Assembly (NCBI GenBank): GCA_030630395.1
Contig: DAOVNE010000103.1
Coordinates: forward strand, 1-5,878
DNA from: Candidatus Eiseniibacteriota bacterium
Lineage (GTDB): Bacteria; Joyebacterota; Joyebacteria; Joyebacterales; Joyebacteraceae
DNA length: 5,878 nucleotides
Direction of reading: 5' to 3'
Part shown: positions 1 to 5,878 of the stretch, piece by piece
Layout: the number at the start of each line of letters is the position of its first letter
How positions within the stretch are numbered: position 1 is the first letter of the stretch
Made by a program: the position numbers and the translations under genes
Notes under the pieces: generated by a model
Seen by the model: only the letters and a program-made list of their open reading frames with translations
Told to the model about the DNA's origin: nothing
The model's database searches: none

Positions 1-191
1 AATCACGGTTACATTGGTGCACTGCTTGGGCTTTGGCGGCGAATCGCGCGTGATCTCACAACATGCTCGTGTTGCACTCGGAACAGCGTGGTCTGGCACC
101 GTGCTTGCACAATTGGAACTGTTGTCACACTAATGTAAATGATCGAGATTTCACTTGCATGGCTATGGCCTCATCGGTATTCTGTCGCATC
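1..191. other. Upstream region without a supportable gene
   Basis: I see no convincing gene here. Two plus-strand frames are open from the window edge to stops at 131-133 and 136-138, but the translations are short, rich in Cys, Trp and Arg, and unlike a protein C-terminus. The reverse strand has only very short ORFs. The segment presumably carries the promoter of the transglycosylase gene. The best match I could find is a poor one, TTGGAA (113-118) and TAAATG (136-141) with a 17-bp spacer, too weak to call. There is no clear Shine-Dalgarno sequence before the ATG at 192. Confidence 0.5.
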
Positions 192-1769
192 ATGAAACGA
201 CTGCTCTTGGCTCTTGGCATCTGCTCGCTTCTTGTCGCAACCGGCTGTTCATCGGTCGGTGGCGTACGCGCACGTGACGCAGAGCCAATCTCATCAGGGT
301 CCGCCGGGGAGCACGCTTGGGCCGACTCTCTTGCCGAGGCGGACAGCCTCTACAGGGAAGCACTGGCACGCTACGTCGTGGATGAGTGGCAGAGCGCCGG
401 TGAGCTCCTGGACAGGGCCGTCCGCAAGCTCGAGGCTATCGACCCCGCCGGCGAGCCCGAGCTGAAGTCATCGCGTGCCTCATTGAAATCGCGAGCCGAG
501 TACTTCCTCGCTGTGACCATCCGAAATGGATACGAGCGGAGTTACGTTCAGGCCACTCCCACTCCCCCGGAAGTCGACATCGTAGTTGAGCCGCCGACGG
601 AGGTCGTTGCAGCAGAACAGGCCGACGCCGGGCCCAGTGAACCTGTGATCACCATCGTGGTCAACAGCCGTGTCGAGAAATGGCTCGACTACTTCCAGGG
701 ACGTGGACATTCGGTAATGCAGAAGTGGCTGGATCGAAGATCCAGGTATCAGCCGATGGTGGAGGAGATCTTCCAGGAGGCGGGCCTGCCGAAGGACCTG
801 TTCTACCTGGCGCTCATCGAGAGCGGCCTCAATCCTCGGGCCTATTCACGAGCTCACGCGGCCGGCATGTGGCAGTTCATCTCGAGTCGGGCACGCATGA
901 ACGGCCTGAAGGTTGACTGGTGGATCGATGAGAGACGGGATCCTGAGAAGGCGACCAGGGCTGCTGCGGCCTACCTTGCAGAACTCCACGGCATGTTCGG
1001 CTCGTGGGAGCTCGCCCTTGCTGGATACAACTCCGGAGAGGGTCGTGTCGCGAAGGCGCAGCGCAAGAGGCCGTCATGTCCCGACTACTGGTGCCTCGAT
1101 CTGCCTTCGGAGACGGAGAACTTCGTCCCCAAGTTCATGGCAGCCGTTCTGATTGGGAATGACCCCGAGGCCTATGGCTTCGTTGCGGACAACGTGGGAG
1201 ATGCAGCGCTCGAGTACGATTCCATGGAGGTAACTCAAGCGACCGACCTGAGCTTCATCGCGACCTCGGCCGGCATTTCCGTAGAGCGGATCAGGGAACT
1301 TAATCCTGCGATTCGTAGATGGTGCACGCCGCCATCCGCGAGCTCTACGACCGTCAGAGTTCCGGTGGGAACTGCGGACATCTGTGTCAGCGCCATCGCC
1401 AATGTACCCGAGAGCGAACGAGTCACGTGGCAGCGTCATCGCATCACACGAGGTGAGACGCTCTCAGAGATCGCGGGCGGGTACGGGACTAGCATCAGCG
1501 CCATCATGTCAGTCAATGACATCAGGAGCGCACACCGGATCTATCCTGGTGACTACATTATCATCCCCATCGGTCCGGGCAGTGACGCCAGCTACGGAGA
1601 CTACTCATCCAGCAGGGATAACTTCACCCACTACAGAGTCAGGCGTGGCGACACGATCTCCTCGATAGCGCGTCGTCACGGCAAGAGCACGAAGACGATT
1701 CTCAGGACCAACGGTCTGGGCTGGAACTCCAGAATATACCCGGGCGATACCATACGGATTCCGATGTAG
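192..1769 (+). CDS. MltD-like membrane-bound lytic murein transglycosylase lipoprotein with LysM domains
   Basis: Predicted periplasmic, lipid-anchored lytic transglycosylase, which cleaves the MurNAc-GlcNAc bond of peptidoglycan to leave a 1,6-anhydroMurNAc end. Visible in the 525-residue product: a signal peptide (MKRLLLALG...) with a lipobox ending in Cys19 (VATGC); a helical, Glu/Ala-rich region of about residues 28-170; an SLT domain of about 186-320 with catalytic Glu210 in LIESG, GMWQF at 225-229, AGYNSG at 277-282 and a following ETENFVPK block; then three C-terminal LysM-like units, about 353-391 (degenerate), 416-459 and 480-524. The last two are clear, each with an RGETL/RGDTI start and an IYPGD end. 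Cys pairs lie at 296/301 and 378/398. E. coli MltD has the same SLT-then-LysM order but is shorter. The frame is open back to an ATG at 63, but the 43 extra residues look non-coding and would bury the signal peptide, so I start at 192. It is convergent with the minus-strand genes. The family is firm; equivalence to MltD is less so. Confidence 0.93.
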   Translation: MKRLLLALGICSLLVATGCSSVGGVRARDAEPISSGSAGEHAWADSLAEADSLYREALARYVVDEWQSAGELLDRAVRKLEAIDPAGEPELKSSRASLKSRAEYFLAVTIRNGYERSYVQATPTPPEVDIVVEPPTEVVAAEQADAGPSEPVITIVVNSRVEKWLDYFQGRGHSVMQKWLDRRSRYQPMVEEIFQEAGLPKDLFYLALIESGLNPRAYSRAHAAGMWQFISSRARMNGLKVDWWIDERRDPEKATRAAAAYLAELHGMFGSWELALAGYNSGEGRVAKAQRKRPSCPDYWCLDLPSETENFVPKFMAAVLIGNDPEAYGFVADNVGDAALEYDSMEVTQATDLSFIATSAGISVERIRELNPAIRRWCTPPSASSTTVRVPVGTADICVSAIANVPESERVTWQRHRITRGETLSEIAGGYGTSISAIMSVNDIRSAHRIYPGDYIIIPIGPGSDASYGDYSSSRDNFTHYRVRRGDTISSIARRHGKSTKTILRTNGLGWNSRIYPGDTIRIPM

Positions 1770-1806
1770 ACCGAACCACGCGGATTCCGATGTAGACCGA
1801 ACCTCC
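1755..1806. repeat. 26-bp tandem duplication spanning the stop codon
   Basis: Two adjacent 26-bp units, 1755-1780 and 1781-1806, share their first 23 bases exactly and differ only at two of the last three. The first unit contains the final codons of the transglycosylase (Arg-Ile-Pro-Met) and its TAG at 1767-1769. The second lies wholly downstream in a shifted frame and carries a non-functional copy of the same end. This looks like a recent slippage or duplication event that left the protein unchanged. Confidence 0.85.
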
Positions 1807-1827
1807 CCCCACATCATGCACAATAAG

Positions 1828-1860
1828 AAAGGCCCCCGGGATTTGTCCCGGGAGCCTTTT
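1828..1860. terminator. Bidirectional rho-independent terminator between convergent genes
   Basis: An 11-bp GC-rich stem (1831-1841 with 1846-1856, one C-A mismatch at 1834/1853 when read on the plus strand) encloses a TTTG loop at 1842-1845. The arms are flanked by AAA at 1828-1830 and TTTT at 1857-1860, which can lengthen the stem and also provide the U-tract. Read on the minus strand the stem is followed by TTTCTTATT, so the element can stop transcription from both sides. It lies 58 bp after the transglycosylase stop and 70 bp beyond the minus-strand stop at 1931, as expected for a shared terminator. Confidence 0.88.
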
Positions 1861-1930
1861 CGGTTTGCTCTCTTTTGGCCCCACACCTGATGGCCCGGCC
1901 CTGCACCTGACGGCGCCTTGGCCGCTCTGT

Positions 1931-3283
1931 CTACCGCTCGAACTCGCGGATGCTGCCTCCACCGCCGATGATAGCGATCCTGGCCTCGGCGAGGTTCGGG
2001 ATGTCTGAGACGATCGCCTCCATCATGACATCACCGGTTTCCAGCATCTCCCAAGGTGGCTGGTAGTAGAGACGCCATGATGTGTAGTCTACCGCACCGG
2101 GGGTCTCATCGACTCCGACAGGTGGGTTGTTCCTGTGGTCCCACTCCATCCCAACAAAGAACTGCTTGTTGGGGAAGTGGTTGTTGTTGCTGATATCGAC
2201 CGCGTTGGGCAGTATCTTCTGAAGCCACTCCATCTCAGGATACTGAGCACCGGTGTTCATCCCATCATTAGCGATGACGCCGGGCGTCGGAGTGGAGTCG
2301 GCAGTGGGGCGCCAGACGTAGATCGTGAATGGCTCGGTTGTCGGCGTCTCAGGGTTGGGCTCACCCGTGATCCCGTCATTGCCGATGAAGAACCTGACTC
2401 CGATCACGTAGTTGGCCCAGACTGGCGCCTGGAACATGACCGCCTCCTGAATGTCCGCCTGCCCTGTGATGTAGTCATCAAACGAGATCGGTGTCTCGAC
2501 CTCCAGCCAGCTGAGCGTTGTGTCCTTGCCCTCGGCACTCCACAACACGTCCACCGGTATCCCTGCCACGTTGCCGGCAGCATCGTATGCCTCAACCATA
2601 TAGGTAATGAGCGACTCGGGAGCGGCGGTCGTGAGCGGAGGAACGCTCAATGTGACCCAGAATCTCATCGAATCCGGCTCCCCCGGCTCCGCAGGGAATA
2701 CATCGGTTGAGTCAGGCAGATACTCCGTCACGCCGTGGCGAACTCGTGCTCCGGCGGCCAGCGTGTCCGTCCTGCCTACCAGACGAATCCTAGGGACGCC
2801 GGCCAGCCACCAGGAGTCCTCGTCGACCCATTCCGCCTCGTTTATGGTCTCGAAGGCGATCGGCGGCGGCGTCATGTCAAGCAGTATGTCAAACTCGACG
2901 GGTTCGTCCGTCACATTGCCGTAGAGATCCGTCGCCACTGCCTTCAGGGACTTCGGCCCTTCAATCCCCAGATCAACATTCTCCACCGTAAACCGACCGA
3001 GCCTGCCATCATTCGGGACTGCAGGCGAGGCCACGGCACTTCCCGCATCGACATCGTCGATGAACACTCTGACTGTGGCTCCTACTTCTGCCCGTCCCCT
3101 GACATTGATTTCAGCGCTGTTGACAGCGGAGCCAGCCGTGGGATTCGTAACCGTTGTTCCTGTTGGTGGTGTCGTATCCGGTCCCATGGGCTCTACGGAG
3201 CTACATCCGACCCACACGAACAGACCAAGACCCGCAAGAACTCCGAAAACCACTAGTAGCGCTTTTCTGCTCGATCCAAGCAT
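1931..3283 (-). CDS. Putative lipoprotein with Ig-like domains and a C-terminal beta domain of unknown role
   Basis: A 450-residue exported protein whose function I do not recognise. The N-terminus has a basic start (SSRKALL), a hydrophobic stretch and Cys27 followed by SS. The lipobox VWVGC is atypical, with Trp at -3, so lipidation is likely but not certain. After an acidic, Pro/Thr-rich linker (DTTPPTGTTV), residues of about 40-135 resemble a bacterial Ig-like domain (V.G.A..GA.V.VFIDD...KSLKAVATDLYGNVT). Residues of about 138-248 resemble a second one, ending AYDAAGNVAGIPV. Residues of about 258-450 form a separate unit with an FFVGMEW motif near 375-381 and a G-V-D-E-T...SW pattern after it, resembling jelly-roll modules I associate with secreted FCB-group proteins (recollection only). 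Gly-rich IIGGGGSI stands just before the C-terminus. The start is fixed by a good ribosome binding site. It lies 41 bp after the PorV-like gene and is probably co-transcribed with it, perhaps as a surface or periplasmic partner. Confidence 0.85.
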   Translation of the reverse strand: MLGSSRKALLVVFGVLAGLGLFVWVGCSSVEPMGPDTTPPTGTTVTNPTAGSAVNSAEINVRGRAEVGATVRVFIDDVDAGSAVASPAVPNDGRLGRFTVENVDLGIEGPKSLKAVATDLYGNVTDEPVEFDILLDMTPPPIAFETINEAEWVDEDSWWLAGVPRIRLVGRTDTLAAGARVRHGVTEYLPDSTDVFPAEPGEPDSMRFWVTLSVPPLTTAAPESLITYMVEAYDAAGNVAGIPVDVLWSAEGKDTTLSWLEVETPISFDDYITGQADIQEAVMFQAPVWANYVIGVRFFIGNDGITGEPNPETPTTEPFTIYVWRPTADSTPTPGVIANDGMNTGAQYPEMEWLQKILPNAVDISNNNHFPNKQFFVGMEWDHRNNPPVGVDETPGAVDYTSWRLYYQPPWEMLETGDVMMEAIVSDIPNLAEARIAIIGGGGSIREFER

Positions 3284-3292
3284 CGAACGATA

Positions 3293-3298
3293 CTCCTT
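3293..3298 (-). promoter_or_regulatory. Shine-Dalgarno site of the Ig-like lipoprotein gene
   Basis: On the minus strand AAGGAG stands 9 bases before the ATG at 3283. It is the best Shine-Dalgarno sequence in the window and settles the start of this gene. Confidence 0.8.
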
Positions 3299-3324
3299 TC
3301 ACGAGGGGCACATCCGTCCTTCCC

Positions 3325-4287
3325 CTAGAAAACATATGCTGCAGATACCCTGTGGCTCGAATCCAGGTACTCGTGCTTCCCGTACGCGTAGTCCACAACA
3401 AAACCACCGATCCCGATACCGGCTCCGGCAGTCAACTGCCCGATTGCCAGTCCACCTCTCACCGCGACCAGATCGCGATAGGAGAACTCGAGACCGTAGT
3501 GCGTATCGAACGTCACGTCGCCGACATGGTACTCGTCGGCCATCCATCTTCTCTCGAATCTGAAATATGCATCCGCGGCCAACACAATGCGGCCGTCCAT
3601 CGATGGAATCTGTCTCACGTATGCGACCCCAAGCTTGGCGGTCGGCATGATCTTCTCGCGCTCTTTCGTGTCCCACGCGAGGAAGGTAGTCGTAACGTCC
3701 TGTATGTTCGCCCCAAGCGTGAGCCCTCCCAGCACCTCGTACTGGGCGCCCACATCGAACCCAAGCCCATAACATGAATTGGGGCCGATCTGCTTGCTGA
3801 CAACCTTCAGGTTGCCACCGACGCTGATTCTCTCAGAGACCGGGCGTGCGTACGAGAGGAGCATCGCGGCCTCGGAATCGCTTTCCAGCGTTATCCTCGA
3901 GACGTCGTAGTATATCCGTCCGTCCTGCTCCTCGAAGTCAGTGAAAGGGATGTCGTCGATCGAGAGCCTGACCACGGTCAGTGCGAAGGTGCTTCCCTGC
4001 CCCAGGGAGCGAACATAGGCTCCCGTGTCGTAGTTCACGACATCGCCGAACGTCTCAGAGTGCATGAGATGAACGGCCTCACCATCGAGACCTGCAAGTC
4101 CGGCCGGATTCCAGTACCCCGCCGTCGCGTCATCGGCGACACCTACAAACGCGCTCCCCATGCCGAGCGCTCGGGCGCCGACCCCGTGCGTGAGAAACTC
4201 ACCGGCATATTTGTTGGCGGCCCCGGCCGGCAACGCCATCAGAAGAGCGGCGAGCAGGACCAGGATCGCGGATCGCATCAATGACAT
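3325..4287 (-). CDS. PorV/PorQ-family outer-membrane beta-barrel protein
   Basis: A 320-residue predicted outer-membrane barrel. Residues 1-24 form a signal peptide (hydrophobic ILVLLAALLMAL, cleavage probably after AGAA). The mature N-terminus carries the family signature at about 29-64: GEFL..GVGARALGMGSAF, then VADDATAGYWNPAGLAGL. Alternating beta-strand patterns follow, and the end ...YGKHEYLDSSHRVSAAYVF finishes with a terminal Phe, as is usual for barrels inserted by the BAM complex. In Bacteroidetes the family includes PorV, the shuttle protein of type IX secretion, and PorQ, but many relatives in other phyla have no tested role, so I give no symbol. The frame is open to an ATG at 4506, adding 73 residues that would bury the signal peptide. 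I prefer the ATG at 4287; the ATG at 4278 is a real alternative. It leads a likely two-gene operon with the Ig-like lipoprotein 41 bp downstream. Confidence 0.88.
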   Translation of the reverse strand: MSLMRSAILVLLAALLMALPAGAANKYAGEFLTHGVGARALGMGSAFVGVADDATAGYWNPAGLAGLDGEAVHLMHSETFGDVVNYDTGAYVRSLGQGSTFALTVVRLSIDDIPFTDFEEQDGRIYYDVSRITLESDSEAAMLLSYARPVSERISVGGNLKVVSKQIGPNSCYGLGFDVGAQYEVLGGLTLGANIQDVTTTFLAWDTKEREKIMPTAKLGVAYVRQIPSMDGRIVLAADAYFRFERRWMADEYHVGDVTFDTHYGLEFSYRDLVAVRGGLAIGQLTAGAGIGIGGFVVDYAYGKHEYLDSSHRVSAAYVF

Positions 4288-4290
4288 AAA

Positions 4291-4295
4291 CCTCC
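4291..4295 (-). promoter_or_regulatory. Candidate Shine-Dalgarno site of the PorV/PorQ-like gene
   Basis: GGAGG on the minus strand stands only 3 bases before the ATG at 4287 and 12 bases before the ATG at 4278. Neither spacing is ideal, so this site leaves the choice between the two starts open. Both give an intact signal peptide, differing by three residues (MSL). Confidence 0.5.
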
Positions 4296-4481
4296 ACCCT
4301 GACACACAAGTCCGCCCTAGTGCATGCGGCTTGGAGCCTTCAGGGGAGTATTGAGAGTCCTTTCGTTCCACTAGTAGCACGGGGTGCTCCCTCTTGTAAA
4401 GCGAAAAGATACGCCATGTTGCGGCGATTACGCACCGTCTGAAGCGATCGCATTCAGGCGAAGGGGATTGACCTCTACCCT

Positions 4482-4508
4482 GCTTAGACGCCCGGAGAGG
4501 CGCCAAGC
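4482..4508 (-). terminator. Hairpin downstream of the secreted-protein gene, possible terminator
   Basis: On the minus strand GCTTGGCGCC, a six-base loop TCTCCG, then GGCGTC-T-AAGC form a 10-bp stem with one G-U pair and one bulged U. It begins 18 bp after the stop codon of the upstream gene. There is no U-tract after it, so it does not fit a standard intrinsic terminator. It could protect the 3' end or act with Rho. Confidence 0.4.
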
Positions 4509-4526
4509 TTCATGCCGGCCTCCCTG

Positions 4527-5878
4527 CTACCTGATAAGGATCATCTTGCGTGTCTGTTCAGACTCCCCGTGCGATAGTCTGTACAAGTACACGCCGGCCG
4601 CCACATCTTTGCCAAACTCATCCTTGCCGTCCCAGACCACGGCATGACCGCCGGGGTTGCGATACTCGTCCGACAGCATACGAATCAGTCTGCCCTGGAC
4701 GCCGTAGACCCTGAGCGTGGTATGTCCAGCGGTCTCCAGGGCGAACCTGATGGTGGTGGATGGCGAGAATGGGTTCGGGCAATTCTGGTATAGCTCCATC
4801 GTGCTTGTGATCGGCTCGTCATCGCTCGGGATCCCTGTGTCTGAGGAGCCGATCGTCGTGCCTATGGATACGTCGTCGATGAAGAAACCCTCAGCAACAT
4901 CACTGTCATCGCTGACGAATACGAAGCGTGCCACGCATGTGTCACCTGGGGTTCCGGCAAGCGGGTAGGTGTACTCCAGCCAGTCGTTGCCGATCGACCC
5001 GAGGGTCTCGAGGGCGCCTCCACTACCAATGAAGTCCAGAGTGTCGCTTGGCACTCCATTGGTCACGAGCACAACGTAGATGCCGTCAGCGCCGTATATG
5101 GTCACATCATACCAGCACCAGAAGCTGAATTCGGTGCTCATGCCGAGAGTGAACTCCGGGGAGTCGAGCCGACACGCCATGTCATTGTTGTAGCTCCAGA
5201 CACCCTCCTGGCCGCAGTACCAACTCGCGGTTCCGGAGTGCGCCCGGTGTGAGCCAAGATGCCAGAGATCAGAGGTCCCATCGTGGCTCCAGCCGGACGC
5301 TCCGCTCTCGAAGTCGTGGGCGAAACCCGTCGTTCCGACAGCGATGATCAACGTGTCGAGGTGCGTCACTCCGGCCGTGGTCATCTCCAGGTAGAGCTCC
5401 GGGAAGTACGGCACCGGGCAGCCGGAGGATACTTCAATCTCGAACACCGCCTCCAGAGATGCAGAGGGAAGCACGGTTGCGGGATAGGCGGTGGAGTTCG
5501 TGACGGTGATTTCCGGGGCAAGTGTCCACAGATGAAGCTCAGGCGAGGGAGCCTCCGCAAGGCCGTCGTTCATCACCTCCGCCATCAGCACCACCGTCTC
5601 GCCCGGTTCAGGTAGACCGTCCCCGTCGCCGCCGAGCACATCGTCTGCCGAGTACGATGCGATACGGAGAACGGGAGCCGCTACCGTCAAGGGAACAACG
5701 CCCGACCACGTCTCGCGGTAGCCCGTGGCCTCCATGACGATGTCGAGAAGAGCGACGTGTCCATTCGGACAACCGTCAGCTATTGAGACCGTGTACGCCG
5801 CAACTGCTCCGGCCTCGGCCCCACCGGGGATGTCTCCGTATACGCTCTCGCCGTCCAGAACAGTTACCCAAGCGTCGC
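4527..5878 (-). CDS. Secreted modular protein with C-terminal sorting/FlgD-like domain, 3' part only
   Basis: The frame is open from the stop at 4527-4529 to the window edge, giving 449 visible residues. The 47 residues before the first visible ATG (5735) read as ordinary protein (for example VYGDIPGGAEAGA, ALLDIV), so that Met is internal and the true start lies outside. Counting from that Met, about 20-130 is a beta domain with an acidic loop (GGDGDGLPEPGETV) of the type repeated in secreted FCB proteins. About 139-293 is a jelly-roll/MAM-like module: DFESGASGWSHDG at the start, FFIDDVSIGT at the end. After a short linker, about 313-402 is a C-terminal domain with YQNCPNPFSPSTTIRF, VYGVQGRLIR, HAVVWDGKDEFGKDVAAGVYLYRL and a basic end. 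This last domain matches the FlgD-Ig/type IX sorting-signal group. The catalytic part, if any, is outside; a secreted peptidase is one possibility, untested. The stop is 239 bp before the PorV-like gene on the same strand. Confidence 0.9.
   Translation of the reverse strand, partial: DAWVTVLDGESVYGDIPGGAEAGAVAAYTVSIADGCPNGHVALLDIVMEATGYRETWSGVVPLTVAAPVLRIASYSADDVLGGDGDGLPEPGETVVLMAEVMNDGLAEAPSPELHLWTLAPEITVTNSTAYPATVLPSASLEAVFEIEVSSGCPVPYFPELYLEMTTAGVTHLDTLIIAVGTTGFAHDFESGASGWSHDGTSDLWHLGSHRAHSGTASWYCGQEGVWSYNNDMACRLDSPEFTLGMSTEFSFWCWYDVTIYGADGIYVVLVTNGVPSDTLDFIGSGGALETLGSIGNDWLEYTYPLAGTPGDTCVARFVFVSDDSDVAEGFFIDDVSIGTTIGSSDTGIPSDDEPITSTMELYQNCPNPFSPSTTIRFALETAGHTTLRVYGVQGRLIRMLSDEYRNPGGHAVVWDGKDEFGKDVAAGVYLYRLSHGESEQTRKMILIR

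Larger units (their letters stand above)
4288..4526 (-). other. Intergenic region upstream of the PorV/PorQ-like gene
   Basis: A 239-bp gap between two minus-strand genes. It should hold the 3' end of the upstream transcript (hairpin at 4482-4508) and a promoter for the barrel/lipoprotein pair. I could not find a convincing -35/-10 pair: a TTTACA-like hexamer occurs on the minus strand near 4398, but nothing like TATAAT lies at the right distance. No RNA gene or small ORF is supported. Confidence 0.45.

Noticed and set aside
113..141. Possible promoter TTGGAA - 17 bp - TAAATG before the transglycosylase
   Set aside because: It matches the consensus at only 4 of 6 and 3 of 6 positions, which is expected by chance in AT-richer intergenic DNA.
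63..191. N-terminal extension of the transglycosylase from the ATG at 63
   Set aside because: The 43 residues are Cys-rich and atypical, and they would place the lipoprotein signal peptide inside the protein. The ATG at 192 starts a textbook signal sequence.
1870..1917. Imperfect repeat of CACCTGA-T/C-GGC downstream of the terminator
   Set aside because: It is too short and GC-rich to distinguish from chance, and nothing else supports a functional element.
2135..2710. 191-residue plus-strand ORF
   Set aside because: It lies wholly inside the minus-strand lipoprotein gene, has no domain-like pattern, and reflects the codon bias of the real gene on the other strand.
3154..3777. 207-residue plus-strand ORF
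   Set aside because: It runs across the ends of two minus-strand genes and their gap, with no recognisable features or ribosome binding site.
3250..4378. Shared 11-bp word CCACTAGTAGC at 3250-3260 and 4368-4378
   Set aside because: It is a single short match, one copy inside a coding region and one intergenic, with no conserved flanks. It is probably chance.
4288..4506. N-terminal extension of the PorV/PorQ-like protein from the ATG at 4506
   Set aside because: It would add 73 Arg- and Ser-rich residues before a clear signal peptide and would overlap the hairpin and the probable promoter region.
1..5878. RNA genes, CRISPR arrays, insertion sequences, defence or mobile-element genes
   Set aside because: I looked on both strands and found no tRNA-like cloverleaf, regularly spaced repeats, transposase motifs or terminal inverted repeats. 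Four envelope/secretion genes account for nearly all the sequence.

Overview
The window looks like a piece of a moderately GC-rich chromosome from an uncultivated or poorly studied bacterium of the FCB (Fibrobacteres-Chlorobi-Bacteroidetes) side of the tree, such as one of the candidate phyla related to Eisenbacteria, Krumholzibacteria or Zixibacteria. This placement is an inference. It rests on a PorV/PorQ-type outer-membrane barrel, a secreted modular protein ending in a 'NCPNPFSPSTTI...' C-terminal sorting/FlgD-like domain, and an Ig-domain lipoprotein side by side. No RNA marker or housekeeping gene in the window can confirm it.

Layout. Positions 1-191 hold no supportable gene and are the upstream region of the first CDS. 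Positions 192-1769 (+) encode a 525-residue lipoprotein of the MltD type: a lytic transglycosylase (SLT) domain followed by one degenerate and two good LysM domains. Its last codons and stop codon lie in an almost perfect tandem duplication (26-bp period). A strong hairpin with T-tracts on both sides (1828-1860) then separates it from the convergent genes.

Everything else is on the minus strand. In transcription order it is: (i) the 3' part of a large secreted modular protein (4527 to beyond 5878; 449 residues visible, N-terminus outside the window); (ii) a 239-bp gap with a hairpin; (iii) a 320-residue PorV/PorQ-family barrel protein (3325-4287); (iv) 41 bp later, a 450-residue Ig-like putative lipoprotein (1931-3283). 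Genes iii and iv are probably co-transcribed and share the 1828-1860 terminator with the transglycosylase.

How they may work together. All four products are predicted to be exported: one remodels peptidoglycan at the outer membrane or periplasm, one is an outer-membrane barrel, one is probably an anchored surface or periplasmic beta protein, and one is a secreted multidomain protein carrying a C-terminal signal of the kind handled by type IX secretion in Bacteroidetes. PorV is the T9SS protein that shuttles such cargo, so the barrel/cargo neighbourhood is suggestive, but no core T9SS gene is visible here. I see no mobile element, CRISPR array, tRNA, rRNA or riboswitch. The region is best read as ordinary cell-envelope and secretion genes, and I did not find a clearly new system.
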